Positions 42,523 through 49,779 of a stretch of 64,000 bases of DNA are shown here, piece after piece; positions within the stretch are counted from its first letter, which is position 1, and each line of letters begins with the position of its first letter. The stretch covers positions 4,630 through 68,629 of the forward strand of contig CAZDMQ010000009.1 in the NCBI GenBank assembly GCA_964506685.1, read 5' to 3'. The translations under genes were made by a program, and so were the position numbers. The notes below the pieces were generated by a model, which saw nothing but the letters and a program-made list of their open reading frames with translations, ran no database searches and was not told the DNA's origin. The stretch comes from UBA5336 sp964506685. GTDB lineage: Bacteria; Pseudomonadota; Alphaproteobacteria; Caulobacterales; Hyphomonadaceae.

Positions 42523-43128
42523 ATGACCCGAACCCGCCCCACAATTCTCGCCGTCCTGTCGGCTCTCGGCCTCGCGCTTGCTGCCGGCGCCGCCTCGGCC
42601 CAGCAGGCCTTCCCGACGACGGAGTCCCAGGCCCGGCTGTCCCAGCGCAGCTACATTCAGGGCGACTACAATGTCGATTACCGCGCCGACACGATCGAGC
42701 AGACCGCCTATGCCGAGGCCCCGGCGCCCGGCGCGATCAATCCGCAGGCCCAGTCCTTCCTGGAGAGCCAGTATGGGTCGGAGCCGGTCTTCAGTTATGA
42801 CCAGTCCTTCGTGAACCAGTTCGGCTACGCCCATGGCGAGGAAAACACGATGGCCATGACCTATTCCGGCGTCGATAATGCAGGCGCCGGCGGGCAGGGC
42901 GGCATCGACAAGAAGCTCATCATCTCCGAGCAGATTGCCGTCCAGCGCGGCGATGGCAACGCGACCACGCTCACCGGTGACATCAGCCAGACCGGTCGTC
43001 CCATCGGGGCCGGCCTCTATGGCGATCTCGTCGACGTCAATCTCGATGTGGCGACTCAGGTCGGCGTTCAGGTCGGCAATCGGAACGATCTCGAACTGAA
43101 CCTGACGACGGAACAATCCGACCAGTAA
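42523..43128 (+). CDS. Curli-like secreted subunit
   Basis: The 201-residue protein has a signal peptide (ending ASAQ) and a strong ribosome site (AAGGAG, 7 bases). Its C-terminal third alternates polar and hydrophobic residues with Asn/Gln/Gly as in curlins: ISEQIAVQRGDGNATTLTGD and VNLDVATQVGVQVGNRNDLE. No cysteines are present. It is likely exported through the CsgG-like pore and may assemble as amyloid or act as a holdfast anchor (HfaA/HfaD-like). It stands between the two copies of the 722-base repeat. Confidence 0.72.
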   Translation: MTRTRPTILAVLSALGLALAAGAASAQQAFPTTESQARLSQRSYIQGDYNVDYRADTIEQTAYAEAPAPGAINPQAQSFLESQYGSEPVFSYDQSFVNQFGYAHGEENTMAMTYSGVDNAGAGGQGGIDKKLIISEQIAVQRGDGNATTLTGDISQTGRPIGAGLYGDLVDVNLDVATQVGVQVGNRNDLELNLTTEQSDQ

Positions 43129-43445
43129 GCGCCGACAGTCGATCCATCGGCAAGGGCTGCCCCCGGCAACGGGTGGCGGCCCTTGTCATGTCCGGGGTGG
43201 GGAACGGTGGGCGGCCTCGAAAGGGGATGGAAAATAACATCATAATTACAGTGTATTGAGTGACTTTCGGCTTCTTGCGCCAAAAAAATCCGGCCCTGTT
43301 TCGTGTGGCACAGGCAGCTCATGGGGGGTGTCCTAGGTTGATCTCGTGGCCAGACGGACTGGCCTCAACGACCCCAACCGGACCCTCGCGGGTCCCAGAC
43401 CCCAAGTGACCAACCCAAGACCAGACCCCTGAAAGGACCCTCCCC
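43129..43445. other. Gap before the second secreted-protein gene
   Basis: It begins with a hairpin (43151-43185). An AT-rich stretch follows (43225-43284), then the left end of the 722-base repeat at 43285. From there on it is the same promoter region as 41575-41735. I see no separate gene. Confidence 0.6.
43151..43185 (+). terminator. Hairpin after the curli-like subunit gene
   Basis: CAAGGGC (43151-43157) pairs with GCCCTTG (43179-43185), with further pairing inside. No T run follows, so termination is likely but weak. Confidence 0.45.
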
Positions 43446-44006
43446 ATGAAAAACCTCATTCTTGCCATCGCCCTCGCTGCCGCCGCGCCTGCCGCCCTGG
43501 CCCAGGGCACTGGCCCCTCCGGCACGACGACGGCGACCGCCATCAACCAGATGGACGTGTCCTCGACGTCCGACATCTTCGGCACCTACAACACGAAGCT
43601 CTCGACCCAGTACAACACCCAGGATGCCTATGCGGATGCCGAGTCCCACGGCTTCGAAGGCGATGCCGATGCGACCGCCTCGAACCTGCTGATCGACCGC
43701 CAGCTGGACGTGATCACCGGCGAGTACAACCTGGTGGCCGCTGACGATGAGAACTATCAGGATGCCTATGCCTTCGCCGAAGGCCATGCCTGGGGCCAGC
43801 CGGCCGAGGCGCTGACGGTGAACGAACTGGCCGACGAGGACATCCGGGCGGTCGAAGGCTTCGGCAACATGGACCTGCGCGAGAAGTACAACGAGCAGTT
43901 CGGCGAAAGCGTCGCCATCGCCGAGCCGGCCTCCGGATACGGCTACGGTCCGGCCAAGCCGATCGTCATCAAGCCGGTCTGCACCTCCACCCGCTGCGTC
44001 CGCTAG
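43285..44006 (+). repeat. 722-base direct repeat, copy 2
   Basis: This is the same sequence as 41575-42296 with one base changed. It begins with an orphan right arm of the upstream terminator (AAAATCCGGCCC) that has no left arm here. That shows this copy was moved from the first site and not the reverse. Confidence 0.95.
43446..44006 (+). CDS. Secreted protein of curli/holdfast-like cluster (second, identical copy)
   Basis: This is identical at protein and, as far as I can read, coding-DNA level to the gene at 41736, including its promoter and ribosome site, so both should be expressed under the same conditions and double the dose. Only the downstream region differs: here two terminators follow the stop (44019-44071, 44092-44116). 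Identity over a whole gene implies a recent event or continuing gene conversion. Confidence 0.75.
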   Translation: MKNLILAIALAAAAPAALAQGTGPSGTTTATAINQMDVSSTSDIFGTYNTKLSTQYNTQDAYADAESHGFEGDADATASNLLIDRQLDVITGEYNLVAADDENYQDAYAFAEGHAWGQPAEALTVNELADEDIRAVEGFGNMDLREKYNEQFGESVAIAEPASGYGYGPAKPIVIKPVCTSTRCVR

Positions 44007-44018
44007 GACCAGACAGGC

Positions 44019-44071
44019 GGAGCGCGCCACACGCCCAGCCCCTCCCCATGGGCGCGCTCCGTTCCCCCTTT
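44019..44071 (+). terminator. Hairpin terminator after the second copy
   Basis: GGAGCGCGCC (44019-44028) pairs with GGCGCGCTCC (44051-44060), followed by GTTCCCCCTTT. Confidence 0.6.
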
Positions 44072-44091
44072 CAAATGTCCTCCCCCACCTT

Positions 44092-44116
44092 GGCCGCCCA
44101 TATCGGGCGGCCTTTT
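44092..44116 (+). terminator. Rho-independent terminator
   Basis: GGCCGCCC-ATATC-GGGCGGCC is followed by TTTTCCTTT: an 8-base-pair stem, a 5-base loop and a T tract, the clearest terminator in this cluster. Confidence 0.85.
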
Positions 44117-44232
44117 CCTTTCCCGCACGCCGCTGCGCGAGCGCATTGTCAATTGCCCGGGGTGTTTCAGCCGGCACAGCGCACACGGGGCAATGGCCGC
44201 ATGATCGGAAGGCATCGGAAAAGGAGACCCAA

Positions 44233-44676
44233 ATGCAACGCCCCCTCACCCTCGCCGCGCTTGTCGCACTCGGCTGGCTGGCACATGTCACGCCGCCCGC
44301 CATGGCCCAGTCCGCACCGGGCCTTTCGAACAGCACCTTCATCTCGAGCCAGAAGCTCCGCTCAAGCCGCGCCGAAGCGGTGAACACGGCAAGCGCAGCG
44401 GAACGAAGGGACCAGATGCTCGCCATCCAGGATGCCCAGATCCGGCTGCTTGATGCCCAGGCCCGTGCCGCGGCCCAGCCGATGATGCGGGTCAATACCG
44501 GCGGACCATCGCCGGTTTCGATCGCCATGCCCACCGGGTCAGGATTGCTGCCCAATGGCGGCGGAGAGACAAACTACCACGTCAACGTCCAGGTCGGTGA
44601 GGGCAACCAGTCGGCGATCACCACCACGTCGCTGAAGAGTGACGAGACCATCACATCCGATGACCAGGGCGACTGA
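44233..44676 (+). CDS. Small secreted curli/holdfast-like protein upstream of CsgG-like gene
   Basis: The start at 44233 has AAGGAG six bases before it. The 147-residue protein has a signal peptide (ending AMAQ) and a helical middle rich in Ala/Arg/Gln. The tail is like the end of curlins (NYHVNVQVGEGNQSAITTTS), resembling the neighbouring 201-residue subunit. It lies 87 bases before the CsgG-like gene, separated only by a hairpin. A role as exported subunit or nucleator is inferred from these neighbours. Confidence 0.7.
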   Translation: MQRPLTLAALVALGWLAHVTPPAMAQSAPGLSNSTFISSQKLRSSRAEAVNTASAAERRDQMLAIQDAQIRLLDAQARAAAQPMMRVNTGGPSPVSIAMPTGSGLLPNGGGETNYHVNVQVGEGNQSAITTTSLKSDETITSDDQGD

Positions 44677-44683
44677 CTTTGCC

Positions 44684-44713
44684 GCCCCGGGCCGTTGCAG
44701 TGCGGCCCGGGGC
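44684..44713 (+). terminator. Strong GC hairpin between the small subunit and CsgG-like genes
   Basis: GCCCCGGGCCG pairs with CGGCCCGGGGC (11 base pairs, 8-base loop) but has no T run. It may lower read-through into the CsgG-like gene or protect the upstream message. Confidence 0.5.
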
Positions 44714-44763
44714 CACTAGACTGCACCCGTCCGGGATGACCGGCACAGGGGAGAGGATTCATC

Positions 44764-46290
44764 ATGACGGGCTCAATCAGGCACTTTTTTCTGGCAACTG
44801 TCCTTGCGCTGTGCGGGTGCGCCAGCGTTGACCCGGCAACCGTCCCGCAATCGGCGCAGCCCGCATTGCCGCCCACCCCGGCAGTCACCCGGTTCGAGGC
44901 GCCGCTGGAGTGCATGGACCGGCTCTTCGCCGATTTCGGCGTGTCCGGTGTCACCGTCGCGGCGCTGCCTGTGCCCGACTATACCGGGCGGGTCTATGTC
45001 GGCAGCGATATCTGGCTGCAGGGAGCGATCACCAAGATGTCCCAGCGCAGCGGCGCGTTCGTGGTCACCGATTACAATCCCAACCAGCTGGCCCCGGAAC
45101 AGGGCCTGTGGTCGCTGTCCTCGAAGACGAATTTCTACATCCCGGCCTATTACGTGCGCGGCGCGATTTCGGGCTTTTCCGGCAATGTCGCCGAGAATTC
45201 GGCCACGGCCGGCTTGGGCGGCCCGGTCTCAGGCGGGTCGGTGACCCGGGGAGCAGCCTATTCCCTTGTTTCGGTTGACCTCACCGTGGGCCACCTCCAG
45301 CAGCGGACGCTGATCAACCGGGCGCGCGCCGCCAATGAAGTGGTGCTCGAGTCGCGCGGTGGCGGGACCCAGGTCGGCGGCATCCTCGAGAAATATGGCG
45401 CCAACCTGGAAATCGTTGCCAGTCAATCGGATGGGATTCCCCAGGCGGTCCGCGCGCTGATCGAGCTGAATGCCATTGAGGTGCTGGGCCGGCTCACGGC
45501 GGTGCCTTACTGGCGCTGCCTCGGCTCGGCGCATGACAATCCGGACGTGGTCGAGGCCCGCGAGGATATCTATTCAAGCATGTCCGAAGCCGAGCGGGTG
45601 GTCTTCCTGCAGCGCCGGCTGAACCGGCTGGGATACTATGCAGGGGAACTCAACGGGGTCCGCTCCGACGAGCTCATGGAAGCGGCTGCGCGCTTTGCCG
45701 GCGATCGGGGGTTCACCGGGGAAATCGACGAACTTACTCTGTATCATGCACTGACCGACTGGAGCGAAACGGATCCGCCCGCGCCGGGACCTGCAGCGTC
45801 TCCCCGGCCGGCCGAGGTGGCCTCACAACCGGTGGAAGCGGCGCTGGAACGCCAGAGCCAGGGCCTGTCGGTGCAGTTGGCCCTGCTCGCCGATCAGCGC
45901 ACGCCCGGGGCGCCGGTGTCCCTCGCGCTGACGAGCGACCAGGCAGCCTACGCCTATTGCTACCTCGAGGACGCGTCGGGAACGCTCGCCCGGGTCTTCC
46001 CGAACCGCTGGCAGCCCGACCCCCTGCTACCGCCTGACCGGGCCGTGAAGGTTCCCGGCGACAAGGCGGCATTCGACCTTGTGGTACCCGCAGCAGGCCA
46101 GACCGAGCAGGTTGCCTGTTTCGTGTCGACAGCGGAACTGAGCCAGGCCATGCCGCCTTCGGTTCAGGTGCAGGACCTAACGCCGCTGCCCTTTGATTCG
46201 CTGAAAGCGCTGCAGTCGGAATACAGCCGGACCGCCAAGTCACTGCAGGGAGACCTGATTGTCAGGCAGCTCTCGCTGTCCGCGCAGTAG
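44764..46290 (+). CDS. CsgG/HfaB-like secretion lipoprotein with peptidoglycan-binding and DUF4384-like domains
   Basis: The 508-residue lipoprotein (lipobox LCGC) begins with a CsgG-like domain (about 45-265). Features resembling the pore subunit include DFGVSGVTVAALPVPDYTGR, VTDYNPNQLAPEQGLWSL and YYVRGAISGFSGNV; HfaB in Caulobacter has the same fold. After it come a peptidoglycan-binding-1 type module (about 278-330; FLQRRLNRLGYYAGELNGV) and a DUF4384-like domain (about 365-460; AYAYCYLEDASGTLARVFPNRWQPDPLLPP). CsgG forms the outer-membrane exit for curlins; the added domains would anchor or gate it. It follows four small secreted genes and is the likely exporter for them. Confidence 0.85.
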   Translation: MTGSIRHFFLATVLALCGCASVDPATVPQSAQPALPPTPAVTRFEAPLECMDRLFADFGVSGVTVAALPVPDYTGRVYVGSDIWLQGAITKMSQRSGAFVVTDYNPNQLAPEQGLWSLSSKTNFYIPAYYVRGAISGFSGNVAENSATAGLGGPVSGGSVTRGAAYSLVSVDLTVGHLQQRTLINRARAANEVVLESRGGGTQVGGILEKYGANLEIVASQSDGIPQAVRALIELNAIEVLGRLTAVPYWRCLGSAHDNPDVVEAREDIYSSMSEAERVVFLQRRLNRLGYYAGELNGVRSDELMEAAARFAGDRGFTGEIDELTLYHALTDWSETDPPAPGPAASPRPAEVASQPVEAALERQSQGLSVQLALLADQRTPGAPVSLALTSDQAAYAYCYLEDASGTLARVFPNRWQPDPLLPPDRAVKVPGDKAAFDLVVPAAGQTEQVACFVSTAELSQAMPPSVQVQDLTPLPFDSLKALQSEYSRTAKSLQGDLIVRQLSLSAQ

Positions 46291-46330
46291 CGGCTTCACA
46301 AGCCTGCGCGCATGAAGTCCCGGCAAAAAA

Positions 46331-46371
46331 GAGCGCCGCCGACCAATCAGGCCAGCGGCGCTCCCGTTTTT
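46331..46371. terminator. Bidirectional terminator between convergent genes
   Basis: GAGCGCCGC pairs with GCGGCGCTC, with an A run before and TTTTT after it. It serves both the CsgG-like gene (plus) and the TPR-like lipoprotein gene (minus). Confidence 0.85.
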
Positions 46372-46423
46372 CACGCCACTTCAGTCTACATGACACTCTA
46401 CTGAGGGGATGCGGGCGTATTGT

Positions 46424-47125
46424 CTACTTGCCGAAATCACAAAACTGTAGAGAACGTGATGTTCCGTCGGGTTCCGTTGCGGAATAAGTGCGCCCGGACA
46501 GCTCATCGCCCTCGCACATGATGCCCATCTGATAGAGATCGACCAGGTAGGAATTGTCAGGCGTCAGGTTCGCATCGATCATCAGGTCGACGGCATCCTG
46601 GTGATTGCCGAGGCGGAACAGGGCCTCGAAGCGCTCCTCGCTCGAAAACTCTCCCTGTTCGAGAGCGAAATTGATCGATGTGGCTTCGCCGCGGGCCGTG
46701 TCGAGCAGGGTCTGGGCGTCTGCGGCCTTCGGATGGTCGGGAACCAGGGCGAGAAGTTCTTCGGCATCGGAGATGGCTCCCCAGACATTATTGCCATCGC
46801 CGTAGCGGAGTTTCGCCCGCTCGAAGAGCACGGTGCCCTTTTCGGCATCACTGAGGTCGGGATTGCCGAGCATCTGGGTGAGCCGGTCGATGGCGGCCTG
46901 TTCATTGCCGGCCGCGATGAGTTCATCGACCGTGGCCATGCCGAGATCGAGCTCGGTGACCTCGGCTTCGGCCAGGGCGATTTCGCCGACGGGGGCAAGC
47001 TCTGTCGGCGAGCTGGCGGTATCGGTCTCGGCGACCGGCGCGGGCGCGCTGGCCTCGGGCTCGGGCGCGCTGGCGCAGGCAGCAAGCGCGGCAACGGACG
47101 CGGTGGCAAGGATGGTGCGGATCAT
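46424..47125 (-). CDS. TPR-like lipoprotein
   Basis: The 233-residue lipoprotein (lipobox LAAC) has an Ala/Pro/Glu linker and helix-turn-helix repeats like TPRs (ELIAAGNEQAAIDRLTQMLG, EKGTVLFERAKLRYGDGNNVWGAI, FEALFRLGNHQDAVDLMID). A C-terminal cysteine pair (MCEGDE and QFCDFGK) follows. The function is unknown; TPR lipoproteins usually scaffold envelope complexes. It converges on the CsgG-like gene and shares its terminator, so it need not belong to that cluster. Confidence 0.78.
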   Translation of the reverse strand: MIRTILATASVAALAACASAPEPEASAPAPVAETDTASSPTELAPVGEIALAEAEVTELDLGMATVDELIAAGNEQAAIDRLTQMLGNPDLSDAEKGTVLFERAKLRYGDGNNVWGAISDAEELLALVPDHPKAADAQTLLDTARGEATSINFALEQGEFSSEERFEALFRLGNHQDAVDLMIDANLTPDNSYLVDLYQMGIMCEGDELSGRTYSATEPDGTSRSLQFCDFGK

Positions 47126-47286
47126 GGCTGGGACTCCCCTGTGGATTGAGCTCCCGCGACACTACACAGGGTCCCCGGACGGGCAAGCGACGGTTTCGTG
47201 GCTTTTTCGCGAAAGGCTGTGGCCGGGACAGGGCTTGCCCGCCCTTTCCGGGCGGGCGCGTGGTCGGCTGGGCAGGGACTGCCGGA

Positions 47287-49611
47287 TCAGAAGGCGTAGC
47301 GGACCATGAACTGGACCACGGCGCCACCTTCCTCGGTTTCGAGCTCATACTCGTCGAAGTCCCGGGCGACCTGATCGGCTTCGGTGTCGAACTTGTTGAA
47401 GACCTCGTCCTTGGAGGCGTTCAGGAGGTTCTGGCCGACAAGCCGCATGGTCAGCGAGTCCCCGAAACTCTTCTCGGCGAAGATTTCGAGATCGGAACCA
47501 TAGGAGGTCGTGACTTCCTCGGCCACGACGCGCCCGAAGGCGTCGCCCTGCTCGCGATAGGTCACACCGAAGGCCGCATCGATGGTCGGGAGGTCCTGGA
47601 TGAAGCCGACATTGAAGACATAGTCGGACTGGTCATTGAAGGTCCGCTCGCCGATGAAATCGGTCACTTCGCTGTCGAGCAGGGAGACATTGGCGAACAC
47701 GCCGGTGTTCTCGAGGCCGACTGCGGTGAGCGGGGTGGAGAGATCGAACTCGATGCCGTAGACATCGCCGTCGCCGATATTGCGCGGCTCGTAGATGGCA
47801 AAGCCAGGACCTTCGGAGCCTTCTTCATCTGTGCGGAACAGTTCGATCAGGTCCTCGACCTGGCGGTAGAAGATGTTGACACCGAACACGCCGCCATCGG
47901 GCAAGCGCCGCTCATAGCCGACATCGAGGCCTTTCGCGATTTCCGGTTCGAGGCCCGGATTGCCGCGCAGGTCGTCATCCTCGATCTCGGCCTCGAGCGT
48001 GATCGGCAGGATAAGATTGAAGTCTGGACGGCGGACCGTACGGGCCGCCGAAAGGATCAGCCGGTCGGTCGGCGTGACATCGAACTTGAGGCTGCCTGAT
48101 GGCAGCAGCACGCCGTAATCCTGGTCCGCGCTGGTGCCGGCAAGGCGCTCGGTCGCCGTGGTCTCGGTGGTTTCGTAGCGCAGGCCGGCTTCCCAGCTGA
48201 GCTTGTCGAACTCGCCATTGAAGACGCCATAGACGTCAAGGCGCTGTTCCTCGATCGCGGCGATGCCGCCCTCGTCGCCCGGCACCTCGATCTCAGCGGT
48301 GCGCAGGCTGAAGGGCGTATCGGAGAACTGGTCCCAGGGGTCGGTGAAGCCCTCGATCTCGTCCTCGCCGACAAGGATCGAGAAGTCGCGCTGCTTGTCC
48401 TGGAAATAGGCGCCGAGCTCGAAGTCGAGCGCATCGGAGAGGGCAAAGGACTGGGACAGTTCGAAGGTCAGTTCCTCATCCTGGATGTCGGTGAGCTCCC
48501 GCTCCTGCGCGACTGCCTCATCCTCGAAATCGATTTCGTCCTCATCGTTCAGGCGGTCTTCCTCGAAGGCTGCGAAGCCGATGCGGGCCTCGAATTCGCC
48601 GCCGAACATGGGCCGCCTGTAAGCCGAATCCACAGTGTAGCTGGTCTGGTCGATCTGCTGCAGCTGCTGGTTGTCGGTCAACAGGGCACCGCCGGCATTG
48701 ACCGGCCCGGTCTTCGCGGTGGGGTCCTCATATTCGAAGGACCGTTCGGCCTCTTCCCGGTCGGTGACGGTGACGAAGCCGCCGATCTCGAATTCCGAGC
48801 CGTCATTCATTTCGAGATTGTACCGGCCGTTGAAGGAGTAGTCGGTGCCGTCGCGGGTGTCGGTCTGGTCCTCGCGATTGTCGAATTCGTTCTCGCGGAA
48901 GGCCGGATCGTTTTCCGGGCTGTCACCGAACCTCTGGGAGAACTTGATCTTGGGATTGTAGCGGCCCTGGATATTGCCGCCGAGCAGGAGCCGGCCCGGC
49001 CCGGCCGCCGCGCCGTAGACGAAGCCGAAACTGGGCTTCAGCTCGCCATCTTCATAGCTGAGGGCGCCGGCGCGGAGATAGCCGCCTTCAAGGTCGTAGC
49101 CGTCGCGCAGGACGATGTTGAGGGCGCCGGCGACGGCATCGCCGGTACGGCGGGCCGAGGAGGAGCGGACGATCTCGACCCGCTCAATGAGTTCGGCGGG
49201 GATCCGGTCGAGCAGGAAGGAGCGGTCATTCTCGGCGCCGGGCACGCGCTCGCCATTGATCAGCAACTGGGCGTAGGAGGGGGCAAGGCCGCGGAAGCGC
49301 GGACCATCGGATTCGTTCACGTCCGACAGGAAGGTCACCGACGGCACGCGGCGGAGCGCATCGCCGGCGGTCAGCGGCTCGAAGCGCTGGAAGTATTCGG
49401 CGTCATATTCGAGGATCGGCTCGGTTTCCTCGGACCGGTTGCGATATGGGATCTGGCCGATCACCACGATTTCCTCGGCCCGGAGAGGGGCGTCGCTGGC
49501 GCCCTCGGCGGTCCCGGCGGTGGCGTCCGTGGGAGTCTGGGCCGTTGCGGCGGCAAGACTGCTGAGTGCGAAGACGGCAGCGCTCGAAAGCACTGTTGTG
49601 CGGTAGGACAT
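47287..49611 (-). CDS. TonB-dependent outer-membrane receptor
   Basis: The start at 49611 has GAGGGG seven bases upstream and gives 774 residues with a signal peptide (ending ATAQ). It has a TonB-box-like segment (EEIVVIGQ), a plug domain (LTAGDALRRVPSVTFLSDVN, RGLAPSYAQLLINGERVPG, IERVEIVRSSSARRTGDAVAGALNIVLRDG) and a 22-strand barrel ending ...FMVRYAF. The barrel is unusually acidic. No ligand-specific motif is seen. A Pho-box-like site upstream suggests that it may import a phosphate-containing compound when phosphate is scarce. No inner-membrane transporter is next to it. Confidence 0.92.
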   Translation of the reverse strand: MSYRTTVLSSAAVFALSSLAAATAQTPTDATAGTAEGASDAPLRAEEIVVIGQIPYRNRSEETEPILEYDAEYFQRFEPLTAGDALRRVPSVTFLSDVNESDGPRFRGLAPSYAQLLINGERVPGAENDRSFLLDRIPAELIERVEIVRSSSARRTGDAVAGALNIVLRDGYDLEGGYLRAGALSYEDGELKPSFGFVYGAAAGPGRLLLGGNIQGRYNPKIKFSQRFGDSPENDPAFRENEFDNREDQTDTRDGTDYSFNGRYNLEMNDGSEFEIGGFVTVTDREEAERSFEYEDPTAKTGPVNAGGALLTDNQQLQQIDQTSYTVDSAYRRPMFGGEFEARIGFAAFEEDRLNDEDEIDFEDEAVAQERELTDIQDEELTFELSQSFALSDALDFELGAYFQDKQRDFSILVGEDEIEGFTDPWDQFSDTPFSLRTAEIEVPGDEGGIAAIEEQRLDVYGVFNGEFDKLSWEAGLRYETTETTATERLAGTSADQDYGVLLPSGSLKFDVTPTDRLILSAARTVRRPDFNLILPITLEAEIEDDDLRGNPGLEPEIAKGLDVGYERRLPDGGVFGVNIFYRQVEDLIELFRTDEEGSEGPGFAIYEPRNIGDGDVYGIEFDLSTPLTAVGLENTGVFANVSLLDSEVTDFIGERTFNDQSDYVFNVGFIQDLPTIDAAFGVTYREQGDAFGRVVAEEVTTSYGSDLEIFAEKSFGDSLTMRLVGQNLLNASKDEVFNKFDTEADQVARDFDEYELETEEGGAVVQFMVRYAF

Positions 49612-49653
49612 GGACTTTCCCCTCAATAGATCGGGGACAAGTATCGCCGCTTG

Positions 49654-49671
49654 ATGACAGATTTTCGTCAG
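49654..49671 (-). promoter_or_regulatory. Pho-box-like site upstream of the TonB receptor
   Basis: Read on the minus strand it is CTGACGA-AAAT-CTGTCAT: two heptamers with an 11-base period, 15 of 18 bases matching CTGTCAT-N4-CTGTCAT. A GATACT -10-like hexamer lies 8 bases downstream, as expected for PhoB activation. Two further GTCAT-bearing heptamers (49685-49704) lie upstream, spaced by 13 and so less canonical. Confidence 0.55.
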
Positions 49672-49779
49672 CTCGCCGGAAGAAATGACAAGGTTTCATG
49701 ACAGGCTGCGCAGCAACGGGCGCACCAAGTGTGGCATCAGACTGCAGTCAGGGAGTGCCGAGGGGGCAAGCCTGTCCGG

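Noticed and set aside
49685..49704. CTGTCAT and TTGTCAT pair as a second Pho box
   Set aside because: The period is 13 bases instead of 11, so I list it only as supporting sequence next to the better site.
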